A program made the translations under genes and the position numbers. Below are positions 8,701-16,035 of a stretch of 64,000 nucleotides of DNA, in pieces. Origin of the DNA: Actinoplanes auranticolor (GTDB lineage Bacteria; Actinomycetota; Actinomycetes; Mycobacteriales; Micromonosporaceae); contig NZ_BOQL01000080.1 of NCBI RefSeq assembly GCF_018332655.1, forward strand, positions 62,001-126,000, in the 5' to 3' direction. The stretch's first letter is position 1. The number at the start of each line of letters is the position of its first letter. The notes beneath the pieces were generated by a model. The model saw nothing but the letters and a program-made list of their open reading frames with translations, did no database searches and was not told where the DNA came from.

Positions 8701-10488
8701 CGTGGAGGTGCCCGTCGTAGAGGTGCCCGTCGTGGAGGTGCCCGTCGTGGAGCCAGCCGTTGTCGAGTTGTCCGTCGCGGCGCCGCTTGTCGTGACGCTG
8801 TCCGTTGTTGAGGTGCCCTGAGTGGCAGCCCCTGGCTTGGCGGCGTCTGGGGTGGTGGCGGGGCGCTTGGTGGGCGGGGGTGTGGCCGTTGCTGGCGGTG
8901 AGAGCGGCTTCTCGGGGTGGCGGAGTGGGGGCTTTGCGGTTACCCGGGCGGTGGCCGTGGTGCGGGGTGGTGGTGTGGTGGCCGGGGGCGGTGTCGGGGT
9001 CGACCGGGGTTCGGCCACGGCGGGGGCGGCTGCTGCGGCGCGGGGCGCGGCCGGGGGTGACTTCGGTGGCTGGGTGGTCGGCCGGCGGGACTCCGGTGCC
9101 GTGGTGGGCGGGGTGGCGGGTTGGCCCGGTGGGGTTGCTGGGCGCTTGCGGTGGGCGGCCACCTCGTCGGCGGTGATCGAGCCGAAAGCGGAGCCCGACC
9201 CGCGCATCGTCGCGTCCAGGGCTGGACGGCGCGAAGCTGATGTATCTCCCCGTGGGGGCGGGGACGATGGTGTGCCCGTACCGAAGCGGTTTTCGATCTT
9301 GGTGGCATTCAGCTCGGGCGGCTTCTGGCCGTCGACCCGCGTCGGGGTTTCCGCCGGTGGGCGGCCGACCGAGGCCTTGCCCGGCACGAAGATCGGCCCG
9401 CGTCCGCCCGCGGGCGGGGTCGCCGGCGGGCGGCCCGGATTGACCGGAGGGCCGGGCGGGGTGTCCTGCGCGCGGGCCGGAACGATCGGCGGGCGAGCCG
9501 GGGTGATCGGCGGGCGCGCGGGGGTGACCGGCGGGCGCGGGCCGGGGACGACCGGCGCGGAGGCCGACACGCCGGGCACGACCGGCGGGGTGAGGCCCGC
9601 GGACGGACGCTCGCGGCCGACGCCGGGGCGGCGCATCGTCGGGCTCATCGGGAAGCTCAGCTTCGACCGGCGGCCGGTCGCCCGCAGCAGCAACCGCTCC
9701 GCTTCCTCGGCGTTGATGCGGTGGGCCGAATCCTTGCGCAGCAGGCCGTTGAGCACCGGCTTGAGCGGCCCGGCGTTGCGGGCCGGCGGCGGATTCTCGG
9801 TGGCCAGAGCAGCCAGCGTGGCGATCGCGGACGGCCGCGCGAAAGGTGAGGCACCCTCGACGGCCGCGTAGAGCGTCGCGCCCAGGGACCACAGGTCGGC
9901 GCCGGGACCGGCGGTGCCGTCGCGGGCGCGTTCCGGCGCGATGTAGGCCGGTGAGCCCAGCACCAGGCCGGTGCGGGTCACGTTCGGGTCGCCGGGGACG
10001 GTGGCCAGCCCGAAGTCGGTGAGGACGACGCGGCCGTCCTCGCTGATCAGCACGTTGCCCGGCTTCACGTCGCGGTGCACGACGCCGGCGCGGTGCGCGG
10101 CGCGCAGGGCGTTGAGCACGCCGAGGCCGATCTCGGCGGCGCGGACCGGGGCGAACGGCCCGTCCGCGGCGAGAATGTCCTGCAAGGACCGCGACGGGAC
10201 GTACTCCATGACGATCCACGGATCGGCATCGGTACGCAGCACGTCGAAGACGCGGACCACGTTGATGTTGTTCAGCCGGGCGATGGCCCGCGCTTCCCGC
10301 AGCGAGCGCTCGCGCATCTCCTGCCGCTCCTCGGGGGTGAGCCCCGGTGGCGGCACGAGCTCTTTGATGGCGACCTCGCGGTGCAGGACGACGTCGGTCG
10401 CCCGCCAGACACGACCCATCCCGCCCTGACCGAGCGGCGCAACGAGCCGGTAACGGTCAGCGACAATGAGCGGAGGGGAAGTAGACAT
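5767..10488 (-). CDS. Giant receptor-type Ser/Thr protein kinase with repetitive linker
   Basis: Start ATG 10488 (GTG 10491 is also possible) gives about 1,573 residues. Residues ~13-270 form a Hanks-type kinase: GQGGMG loop, Lys43 in VAIKE, HRDVKPGN (Asp141), DFG (159-161) and SPAYIAPE activation segment. A Pro-rich stretch follows, then about 900 residues made almost entirely of Ala, Thr, Ser, Gly and Asp, with pentapeptide-like units such as TTSGA and TGTST. One membrane helix lies near residues 1343-1365, and an external C-terminal domain of ~140 residues carries aromatic and Tyr-rich segments (VPKGWYLYNGDGYSVPVP). The layout resembles the kinase at 38108 but the linker is far longer. The ligand and targets are unknown. 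TATTTT (10496-10501 complement) could be the -10 of a leaderless mRNA. Confidence 0.9.
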   Translation of the reverse strand: MSTSPPLIVADRYRLVAPLGQGGMGRVWRATDVVLHREVAIKELVPPPGLTPEERQEMRERSLREARAIARLNNINVVRVFDVLRTDADPWIVMEYVPSRSLQDILAADGPFAPVRAAEIGLGVLNALRAAHRAGVVHRDVKPGNVLISEDGRVVLTDFGLATVPGDPNVTRTGLVLGSPAYIAPERARDGTAGPGADLWSLGATLYAAVEGASPFARPSAIATLAALATENPPPARNAGPLKPVLNGLLRKDSAHRINAEEAERLLLRATGRRSKLSFPMSPTMRRPGVGRERPSAGLTPPVVPGVSASAPVVPGPRPPVTPARPPITPARPPIVPARAQDTPPGPPVNPGRPPATPPAGGRGPIFVPGKASVGRPPAETPTRVDGQKPPELNATKIENRFGTGTPSSPPPRGDTSASRRPALDATMRGSGSAFGSITADEVAAHRKRPATPPGQPATPPTTAPESRRPTTQPPKSPPAAPRAAAAAPAVAEPRSTPTPPPATTPPPRTTATARVTAKPPLRHPEKPLSPPATATPPPTKRPATTPDAAKPGAATQGTSTTDSVTTSGAATDNSTTAGSTTGTSTTGTSTTGTSTTAGAATGSPTTAGAATGSPTTSDATTSSPATSGATTSGATTSSSTTSGATTSSPTTSDATTGSSATGSSATAGAATGGAAGSSATSDAQSESSATTGSSTTSGATTGSSATGGAATGSSAGTSTTSGAATGSSTLDSAAASSTTRDSETHDTATRESGGSTGEASTSTAKKASSARMPFGPRPSQAGSSVSSTKTSADQDAAKSSTNATPTDGGEVGQPQAGAEGTAVDAAANATGATEAADLKRTDADPADRTKQSPPKASKATAATTATKAAEAASAAGLTASEVATPEVTAGAAEPTADTPDAGTGGTTAPSDASGTQSDAARPEVEPDTVKGRTNAPGTAPDAAAAGITAAEPGTEAPDADTDAASKGTTASEVGSGDVTTGPTAAKTNSDAPEGATTSAPGAGDTAGKAAAGSPAAQDSADKVTANAPGADDAADGETADDAAGTPAAEDVAQNVAADAPEAADGKAAAGARGANGAAGTAADNARGADDAADGSVPRAEDATTGAPGAGSDAAKAGSSTPESGSVAPVAAYDASETDSSKSDDAGAEAGKQGVTAEHAPADQADTKPATVTRAGTTKASRKKGKGRTAAAKASQTAGTGKAPQTTDDATATPMVTGAAALAAAGSDTAAKSTTASADTVAELGNSKADVSGKAGTAASDAGRTRIIKPTQPPARTTPTPTTKIPRTAAGSKAAAKAAVPISGAPGFGQPARPAWQPMTVRAPSSGARGITVFGTTLTRRQTVIAIGVLVAVLLALVVLVPRAFGDENDQAQDNGRKGGVAPVASGKSEPSTAPSSPAAAAPVPTTAAAVTPSAKPSTSPSKPAAAARVPKGWYLYNGDGYSVPVPEGASVRPDGTEVYFTKNNRLLIIDHSERPKADPVADWRQQEADRRGSKYRNYQRIKLEGLNYLGKAADWEFTYTTASGNPQHANKRGFITTPGKQAYSISWYTSPEDWAASQKDLQVIYQGFKAER
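8273..8821 (-). repeat. Low-complexity coding repeats in kinase linker
   Basis: This is DNA coding for the most regular part of the kinase linker. Units of 15 and 18 bases recur, for example three or four near-identical copies of GTGGAGGTGCCCGTC-like sequence at about 8700-8755 and a CGTCGTAGCGCCACTCGTCG unit at about 8520-8640. In the protein they read as Thr/Ser/Gly/Ala pentapeptides. Such repeats can expand or contract by slippage. They are not a CRISPR array, because there are no unique spacers. Confidence 0.75.
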
Positions 10489-10577
10489 CACGCAGAAAAT
10501 ACCCGGTCTTGTCGAGCCGCAGCGAATCGATCAGCCGAGTGTGGGACGCGTGTCACCGAGAACCTCCCGCAAGGCCG

Positions 10578-10583
10578 TAAGCT
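10578..10583 (+). promoter_or_regulatory. -10 element of a leaderless accE transcript
   Basis: TAAGCT is followed by exactly six bases and the accE ATG (10590), so transcription is expected to begin at or next to the start codon. There is no Shine-Dalgarno sequence, which agrees with a leaderless mRNA. Confidence 0.55.
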
Positions 10584-10589
10584 TGATCA

Positions 10590-10787
10590 ATGGATGAGGA
10601 ACCGCTGGTCAGCGTCGTGCGTGGCACACCGACCCCGGAAGAGCTGGCCGCGCTGGTGTGCGTCGTGGCCGGCCGATCCGTGAGCGGCGATTCACGTTCA
10701 CGCCCGCCGGCCCCGACCCCGTGGACCAGAAGCGCCCGCCCGGCCGCGATCCGGCCGTCCTGGCGATCCTCCGCGCAACCCCGCTAG
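10590..10787 (+). CDS. accE: Acyl-CoA carboxylase epsilon subunit
   Basis: This 65-residue protein begins MDEEPLVSVVRGTPTPEELA, the typical start of the small epsilon subunit that docks on the AccD hexamer and activates actinobacterial acyl-CoA carboxylases. The C-terminus (TPWTRSARP...SWRSSAQPR) also matches the usual W-x-x-S-A-R-P...SWRASALPR ending, so the gene is complete, although the middle is degenerate. It is 6.6 kb from accD and 7 kb from accA. In mycobacteria and streptomycetes accD, accE and maf are close neighbours. Its own promoter seems to sit right at its start. Confidence 0.75.
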   Translation: MDEEPLVSVVRGTPTPEELAALVCVVAGRSVSGDSRSRPPAPTPWTRSARPAAIRPSWRSSAQPR

Positions 10788-10906
10788 ACATCGACGGGTC
10801 TCGGTAGCGTTGCGACTGTCCATAGCGCTGGGTAGGGGCTGCAGCGACAAGCCGTAACAGACTACTCTCGCGGAAGATTTCGCACTCTCGGGGGAGGGCT
10901 CGCACC

Positions 10907-11323
10907 ATGATCGCAGACGACGGACCGCCGGCGCTGATCGGCAGTGAAAGCTCGATCGAGACGGACATCCGCGCGATGGAGGAGTTCGCCGCGACGCTCG
11001 CCAACGAGGTCCAGAACGGATACGACCCGCACCTGCAGCAGGTCATCCCGGCCATGCTGACCAAGCTGCCCAGGGCGAACTCGGACTTCCCCGAACTGGA
11101 GAGCTTCCTGACGCTGCACCACGAGGTCCAGCAGCAGACCTTCTCCAACACTTTCAACTTCCGCGACGGCACCCACCACTTCGCGGTGGTCGCAAAGTCG
11201 ATCAGCAAGGAGTACGCCTCCAGCGACGCCTTCGCCCGGGCCCAGGTCCGCGACGTCAACGAAGGCTTCGACGCGGCGAGCAACCCGCTGAGGAGCGAGA
11301 CCGGAACAGGGGAGAACGGCTGA
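10907..11323 (+). CDS. Helical protein of a type VII secretion-like module
   Basis: This 138-residue acidic, mostly helical protein starts at ATG 10907 after a GGGGAGGG stretch (from 10891). It lacks a signal peptide and membrane helices. There is no classical WXG motif, but the length, helical profile and position directly upstream of a PPE-like protein and a mycosin suggest a secretion partner or an EspC-like protein. Its TGA shares one base with the ATG of the next gene (TGATG), so translation of the two is likely coupled and they may form a pair. No close family is recognised. The assignment rests mainly on context. Confidence 0.6.
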   Translation: MIADDGPPALIGSESSIETDIRAMEEFAATLANEVQNGYDPHLQQVIPAMLTKLPRANSDFPELESFLTLHHEVQQQTFSNTFNFRDGTHHFAVVAKSISKEYASSDAFARAQVRDVNEGFDAASNPLRSETGTGENG

Positions 11324-12759
11324 TGCTGATCGCTGACGGAGGCGGCGGCTACGGCGGCACCCACTGGACGGCCAAGGAAGTCCCGGCCATGTGGGCGGCC
11401 GTCGCGAACCAGGACACCGAAGCCCACTTCCAGGTGGTCGGCGGCTGGAGCAAGACGGCCGACCTGACGCTGGCCCACCTCGCCCAGGTCCGGGTCTACC
11501 GCGACAACCTGGCCAGCGTGTGGCCACCGTCCAAGAGCCCGGCCGCGGCGGCGTACATCGCCCGCCTCGACAAGCTGATGGCCGACCTGCAAGCGACTCA
11601 CGACGCGGCATCAGCCAACTACACGGCGTTCTCGACGGTGACGCTGACGCTGAGCCTGGCCCGGCAGAAGCTGAAGACCCTCTACGAGAAGTACGAGAGC
11701 AACGCCAAGCAGAACTACGTCTGGCAGCAGAAGCAGGCGGCTGCGGCGGCGTCGCCGACGCCTACGCCGACTCCTTCACCGTCGCCGGGGCCGTCACCGA
11801 CGGCCCTGACTCCGCCGGTATCGGCGGCGCAGCAGGAGGAGCTGAACCGGCAGGCTCGGGTGATCATGTACGACCTGAGCAGCACATTGTTGAGCGGGCA
11901 GGCTGCTCTGCAGAAGCCAAAGCCGTACAATCCGAGTGGCCAGTTCGCAGACGACAAGACGTCCAGTACTTCGGGATCGGAGTCCGGTTCTGGATTCGCG
12001 ACTCCACCTATCATCCCCCCGCCCGGCGCTAGCAGTGGCGGAACCGTGGGATTAAGCAACAACTCGGCGCTTCACTCCAATGCGATTCCCGTACAGCCGA
12101 CAACCAATGTCCCCGCCGGCCCGGGTTCTATTGGTGTAGGTACCGGAACTGGCCCAGTCCTCGGAGGCACCGGGACCACCCCGGTGATCACGCCACCAAC
12201 TCCGGGAACACCACCGATTACTGGCCCGGCCACCCTTCCGGCACCTTCGACTCCTGGCGTTCTGCCAGGAATCATTGGTCCGAACGGAGGCCAAGGCCTC
12301 GTACCGCCCGGCGGATTTTCCCCGAACGGTAGCAAAGTCGTGCCGGGCGGTTCGGTCAAGCCCGGAATTGGGGCAGGGCCAGCGGGTCGACTGACAATTC
12401 CTTCGGGCGGCGTCATCGGCGCCAACCCCGGTAGCGGCATGATCGGACAGATGCCTGCAGGTGGTCCGGGCACACGTCCGGGCGGATCAGCGCGACCTAA
12501 CCCCGTTGGTGGCGTCATCGGCCAACAGGGCGGGTCACCGGCATGTGGTAGCGCTCCCGCGAATCGCAGCATCAGCAGTTCGAACACCCCGTTCCCGAAC
12601 CAGACGGCTGGCCGGCACCCTAGGCGCGACGATACGGAATCGACACGGTGGGATCCGGACAATCCGTGGGTAACTGAGGAAGGCGTGACCCCAATCGTTC
12701 TCCCACCAAGTGACCAAGGACCCATCGATCCGGGACCCGCCATCGGTTACTCGAGATGA
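11323..12759 (+). CDS. PPE/WXG-like secreted protein with Gly/Pro-rich tail
   Basis: This 478-residue protein has no signal peptide. Residues ~1-140 form a helical hairpin typical of WXG100/PPE-type substrates, with a W-centred segment (VVGGWSKTADLTLAHLAQ) and SVWPPSKSPAAAAYIARL. A Thr/Pro/Ser linker (~146-165) follows, then a short second helical part and a long Gly/Pro/Asn-rich region. It ends in a C-terminal tail containing DNPWVTEEGVTPIVLPP, a type of ending common in actinobacterial type VII-associated proteins. It is coupled to the gene before (1-base overlap) and the mycosin after (ATGA overlap). Codon use drifts from high to moderate GC along the gene. The role is inferred: a substrate for the neighbouring protease or an ESX-like secretion route. 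Confidence 0.65.
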   Translation: MLIADGGGGYGGTHWTAKEVPAMWAAVANQDTEAHFQVVGGWSKTADLTLAHLAQVRVYRDNLASVWPPSKSPAAAAYIARLDKLMADLQATHDAASANYTAFSTVTLTLSLARQKLKTLYEKYESNAKQNYVWQQKQAAAAASPTPTPTPSPSPGPSPTALTPPVSAAQQEELNRQARVIMYDLSSTLLSGQAALQKPKPYNPSGQFADDKTSSTSGSESGSGFATPPIIPPPGASSGGTVGLSNNSALHSNAIPVQPTTNVPAGPGSIGVGTGTGPVLGGTGTTPVITPPTPGTPPITGPATLPAPSTPGVLPGIIGPNGGQGLVPPGGFSPNGSKVVPGGSVKPGIGAGPAGRLTIPSGGVIGANPGSGMIGQMPAGGPGTRPGGSARPNPVGGVIGQQGGSPACGSAPANRSISSSNTPFPNQTAGRHPRRDDTESTRWDPDNPWVTEEGVTPIVLPPSDQGPIDPGPAIGYSR

Positions 12760-13877
12760 ATCGTCAAGTCATAGCGGCATTTGCAGCGGCGCTGGCGGGA
12801 GCCAGCGCCGCTCTCTGCGGCACACCGGCCCTTGCCACTGATGCCGTTAGAGACAAGCAGTGGCACCTTAAGTCTCTTGATATCGCCAACGCTCAGCGTA
12901 TTAGCACAGGCAGAGGCGTAACGGTTGCTGTCATTGACTCAGGCGTGTCCAGCCATCCGGACCTTGCCGGCAGCGTGCTTAATGGCATCGATTATGTAAA
13001 GCGCGGAGGGAACGGCCGGACAGATAACGCAGGGCACGGTACGAAAATGGCCAGCCTGATCGCTGCGCATGGAAAAGGCGGGCGAGGCGCTCTCGGCATT
13101 GCACCGGATGCCCAGATCCTTCCCATTCGAGTCTTCGACGATAGGCCTCGAGACAACGTCGAAGTGGGAGAGGCAATTGAATACGCCGTCTCTCAGGGCG
13201 CAAAGGTTATTAACCTTTCACTTTCAAGCGGCGTGGACCCTAGAACGTTGGACGCCGTGCAGGCAGCAGCCAGAGCGGATGTAGTAATGGTTGCCTCTGC
13301 TGGCAATAAGCCTGATTACTTCGCTATCACGCCTCCCGCTGTCTTTGAAGAAGTCGTAGCAGTTGGCGCCACGGACAAGTCTGGCAAGAAGTCTGCCGTT
13401 TCGGTCTCCGGCGCTGCTTTGGACTTGATGGCGCCAGGGGAGGGCATCGAAGGCGCTTCTCGGGGACAGGATTATGAGACAGGCACCGGGACCTCGGACT
13501 CGGCGGCCATCGTCTCTGGCGCGGCCGCTCTGCTACGGAGCAAGTACCCGAACATGAGCGCCGCCGAGGTTGTCGAGCGGCTTGAGTCCACCGCCGTCGA
13601 CAAGGGTGCGCCTGGCGTCGATCCCGACTACGGGCACGGCATCATCGACATCGTCGCTGCGCTCAGTGATCCCGCTTCCTCTCCGGCGGCGTCCGCCGCT
13701 CCGGCTCCCACCGCAACCACCGCCGCACCGGCCCCCGCACCCGCCCCCCAAGCCGAAACTGAACCAGCCAGCAGCAACACACCCCTCATAGTCGGCGGTG
13801 TCGCCGTCCTCGTCGCCCTCGGCGGGCTCGTCGCCTTTCTTCTAGCGCGCCGCCGCTCCCACCCGACCTCCGGATGA
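12756..13877 (+). CDS. mycP: Mycosin-type subtilisin-like serine protease
   Basis: This 373-residue S8 protease has a signal peptide (cleavage likely after ALA, residue ~27), the triad Asp61 (VIDSGVSSHPDL), His94 (GHGT) and Ser247 (GTSDSA), oxyanion Asn184 (ASAGN), a Pro/Ala linker and a C-terminal membrane helix (~343-365) with a basic tail. This is the mycosin architecture: membrane-anchored proteases of type VII secretion loci that cut substrates and stabilise the secretion machine. The GTSxAxP box is altered to GTSDSAA. The first two thirds use AT-richer codons (ATT, CTT, AGA) unlike the neighbours, while the linker and tail return to host-like GC. No EccB, C, D or E gene is in the window. 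Confidence 0.85.
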   Translation: MNRQVIAAFAAALAGASAALCGTPALATDAVRDKQWHLKSLDIANAQRISTGRGVTVAVIDSGVSSHPDLAGSVLNGIDYVKRGGNGRTDNAGHGTKMASLIAAHGKGGRGALGIAPDAQILPIRVFDDRPRDNVEVGEAIEYAVSQGAKVINLSLSSGVDPRTLDAVQAAARADVVMVASAGNKPDYFAITPPAVFEEVVAVGATDKSGKKSAVSVSGAALDLMAPGEGIEGASRGQDYETGTGTSDSAAIVSGAAALLRSKYPNMSAAEVVERLESTAVDKGAPGVDPDYGHGIIDIVAALSDPASSPAASAAPAPTATTAAPAPAPAPQAETEPASSNTPLIVGGVAVLVALGGLVAFLLARRRSHPTSG

Positions 13878-13901
13878 TCCAGGCTTGTAGCGTTGACTCC
13901 C

Positions 13902-14522
13902 GTGCAGACCGACATCGCCCCCCATCTGGTGCTCGCTTCGGCCAGCCCGGCCCGGCGGGCCCTTCTCGCCGCCGCCGGCATTGACGTTGATGTCCAGGTC
14001 AGTGGCGTTGACGAGTCCGTAGTAGAGGCTGATGACGCCGCGGAGCTGTGCCTGACGCTTGCCCGGATGAAGGCGCGGGCCGTCGCTGCCACGCTGCCGG
14101 CTGATCCTGGGGTTCTTGTGCTCGGGTGCGATTCCGTTCTCGCGTTCGACGGGCAGATTCTCGGGAAGCCGCACAGTCCCGCCGAGGCCGTCCGGCGCTG
14201 GCAGGCCATGCGGGGGCGGTCCGGTGTTCTGCACACCGGGCACCATCTCACCGACCTGGTCAGTGGGAAGCAGGCCGAGGACGTCGGCGCCACTGTGGTG
14301 CATTTCGCCGATCTCACCGATGATGAGATCTTGGCGTACGTCGCCTCCGGTGAGCCGTTGCACGTCGCCGGAGCTTTCACCATCGACGGCAAGGGTGGCG
14401 CCTTCGTCGAACGGATCGAGGGGGATGCCGGCAATGTCATCGGGTTGTCCCTGCCGCTGCTGCGGCGGTTGCTCATGACTTTCGGTCTCACCGTTCCTCA
14501 GCTGTGGAGGGCTCAGGCGTGA
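13902..14522 (+). CDS. maf: Maf-like nucleoside-triphosphate pyrophosphatase
   Basis: GTG 13902 gives about 206 residues (TTG 13893 is an alternative). The N-terminal LVLASASPARR motif, the conserved VLGCDSVLAFDG acidic pocket and the GKGGAFVERIEGDAGNVIGL segment identify the Maf/Ham1-related house-cleaning pyrophosphatases, which hydrolyse non-canonical or modified NTPs in the cytoplasm. TAGCGT lies eight bases before GTG 13902 and overlaps the TTG, which favours GTG. Its stop overlaps the next gene as GTGA. Maf next to accE and accA is conserved in actinobacteria; here a secretion-like module separates it from accE. Confidence 0.9.
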   Translation: MQTDIAPHLVLASASPARRALLAAAGIDVDVQVSGVDESVVEADDAAELCLTLARMKARAVAATLPADPGVLVLGCDSVLAFDGQILGKPHSPAEAVRRWQAMRGRSGVLHTGHHLTDLVSGKQAEDVGATVVHFADLTDDEILAYVASGEPLHVAGAFTIDGKGGAFVERIEGDAGNVIGLSLPLLRRLLMTFGLTVPQLWRAQA

Positions 14523-15175
14523 GTTTCAAGGAACTTCCCCTCACCCCCGAGCTGCACGACTACGTGCTCAGTCACAGCACGCCGGTCGACGAGATCGCCG
14601 CCGAGCTCATCGCCGAGACGCGGACCGTGGTGGCCGGGCATGCCAGCATGCAGGTCGCGCCCGAGCAGGCCGCGTTCCTGCGGATGCTGACGTCGCTGCT
14701 CGGCGTACGGCATGCGGTTGAAGTCGGCACCTTCACCGGGCTGTCCGCGCTCTCCATCGCCCGGGGTCTCGCCGACGGCGGGAAGCTGGTCTGTTTCGAC
14801 ATCTCCGAGCAGTTCACCCGGCTGGCGCACCGCTACTGGGAGCGGGCCGGGGTCGACGACCGGATCGACCTGCGGCTCGGGCGGGCCGCCGAGCGGATCA
14901 AGGAACTGCCCGACGAGCCGTACCTCGATCTGGTCTTCATCGACGCCGACAAGGGCGGCTACGTGACGTACTGGAACGAGCTGGTGCCCCGGGTGCGGCC
15001 CGGCGGGGTCATTCTGGTCGACAACACCCTGTGGTCCGGCCGGGTCGTCGACCCGCGCAGCGAGTCCGACCGGTTCATCACCGGCTTCAACGAGGTGGCC
15101 CGCAACGATCCGCGCGTCGAGCTGGTCATCCTCCCGATCGCCGACGGCCTGACCATCGCCCGCCGGCTCCCCTGA
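14519..15175 (+). CDS. SAM-dependent O-methyltransferase, family 3
   Basis: Starting at GTG 14519, which overlaps the maf stop by four bases, the product has 218 residues. It matches the caffeoyl-CoA/catechol O-methyltransferase type: AVEVGTFTGLSALSIA (SAM-binding loop), DLVFIDADKGGY with the metal-binding Asp pair, and ILVDNTLWSGRV. These soluble enzymes use Mg2+ and methylate catechol-like hydroxyls, but the natural substrate of the actinobacterial members near maf is not established. An HASMQVAPEQ segment is well conserved in such proteins. It is expressed with maf by coupling. Confidence 0.88.
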   Translation: MSFKELPLTPELHDYVLSHSTPVDEIAAELIAETRTVVAGHASMQVAPEQAAFLRMLTSLLGVRHAVEVGTFTGLSALSIARGLADGGKLVCFDISEQFTRLAHRYWERAGVDDRIDLRLGRAAERIKELPDEPYLDLVFIDADKGGYVTYWNELVPRVRPGGVILVDNTLWSGRVVDPRSESDRFITGFNEVARNDPRVELVILPIADGLTIARRLP

Positions 15176-15240
15176 GGAAGCCGGCGGACCAAAGGGAAGC
15201 CAGCGGACCGAAGGACGCCGGGCCAGCCGGCGGATCACAA

Positions 15241-15276
15241 AGGACCCGAAGGACCAGAAGGACCCGAAGGCCCAGG
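15241..15276. repeat. Four 9-base direct repeats at a convergent junction
   Basis: Copies of AGGACCCGA or close variants (AGGACCAGA, AGGCCCAG) follow head to tail between the O-methyltransferase and the convergent ABC permease. No hairpin or gene is seen in the rest of the 100-base gap. Confidence 0.6.
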
Positions 15277-16032
15277 TCAGCGCACGCTGCGAGCGAACAA
15301 CCGAGCCGCCCACGCCAACGCCAAAGCGGCCAGCGCCGCCATGATCAGCAATCCCTGCCAGACCGCGGGCGCACCCAGATCACCCAGGAACAGAGCGCGC
15401 ACCCCGTTGACCGCCCAGGAGAACGGGTTCCAGTCCGCGACCGCCTGCAACCACCCCGGGGCGAAGGTCAACGGCAGCAGAATCCCGGACAGCAGCAGTA
15501 CGGGCTGAGCCACCGTGTTCATCAGCGGCGCCAGCGCGTCCTCGCTCTTGACCGCCAGCGCCACCCCGTACGACAGCGCCGAGGTCATCAGCGAGATCAG
15601 AGCCAGCATCAGGTACGCCAGCATCAGGTTGCCGATGAACACCCGCAGGTCGAAGGCGAGCGCCAGCAGCGTGATGATCACCGCCTGGGCCAGCAGGGAC
15701 ACGGTGTCGCGCAGCGAGCGTCCCAGCAGCAGGGCGAACCGGCTGACCGGGGTGACCCGGGAGCGCTCGATCACGCCCGCGCGCAGCTCGGCGATCAGGC
15801 CGAAGCCCTGGAACAGGCCGCCGAAGATGGCCAGCAGCACGAGCAGGCCGGGCACGAAGATCTCGTACGCCTCGGCGTTGGTCCGCACGCCCAGCGCCGG
15901 CTTCAGCAGCGGGGCGAACAGCAGCAGGTACATCACCGGCTGGAAGATGCCGACGAGGATCCAGACCGGGTTGCGCAGCAGCAGCTGCATCTGCCGCTGG
16001 AAGATCAGTGAGGTGTCGCGTACCAGTTTCAC
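15277..16032 (-). CDS. ABC-2 type exporter permease (DrrB-like)
   Basis: This 251-residue protein has six membrane helices and the ABC-2 signature: a long amphipathic start (SLIFQRQMQLLLRNPVW), the FVPGLLVLLAIFGGLFQGFGLIAELRAGVIERSRVTP region split over helices 2-3, and LLLSGILLPL followed by NPFSWAVNGVRALFLG. It is the membrane partner of the ATPase encoded immediately upstream (16036), three bases apart, so the two form one transporter. DrrAB-type systems export lipophilic drugs or lipids. The real cargo is unknown. Expression is probably under the PadR-type repressor at 17076. Confidence 0.9.
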   Translation of the reverse strand: MKLVRDTSLIFQRQMQLLLRNPVWILVGIFQPVMYLLLFAPLLKPALGVRTNAEAYEIFVPGLLVLLAIFGGLFQGFGLIAELRAGVIERSRVTPVSRFALLLGRSLRDTVSLLAQAVIITLLALAFDLRVFIGNLMLAYLMLALISLMTSALSYGVALAVKSEDALAPLMNTVAQPVLLLSGILLPLTFAPGWLQAVADWNPFSWAVNGVRALFLGDLGAPAVWQGLLIMAALAALALAWAARLFARSVR

Positions 16033-16035
16033 AGC

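Noticed and set aside
8520..8760. Possible CRISPR array
   Set aside because: Repeats are contiguous and in codon register inside a coding sequence, with no unique spacers of constant length and no cas genes.
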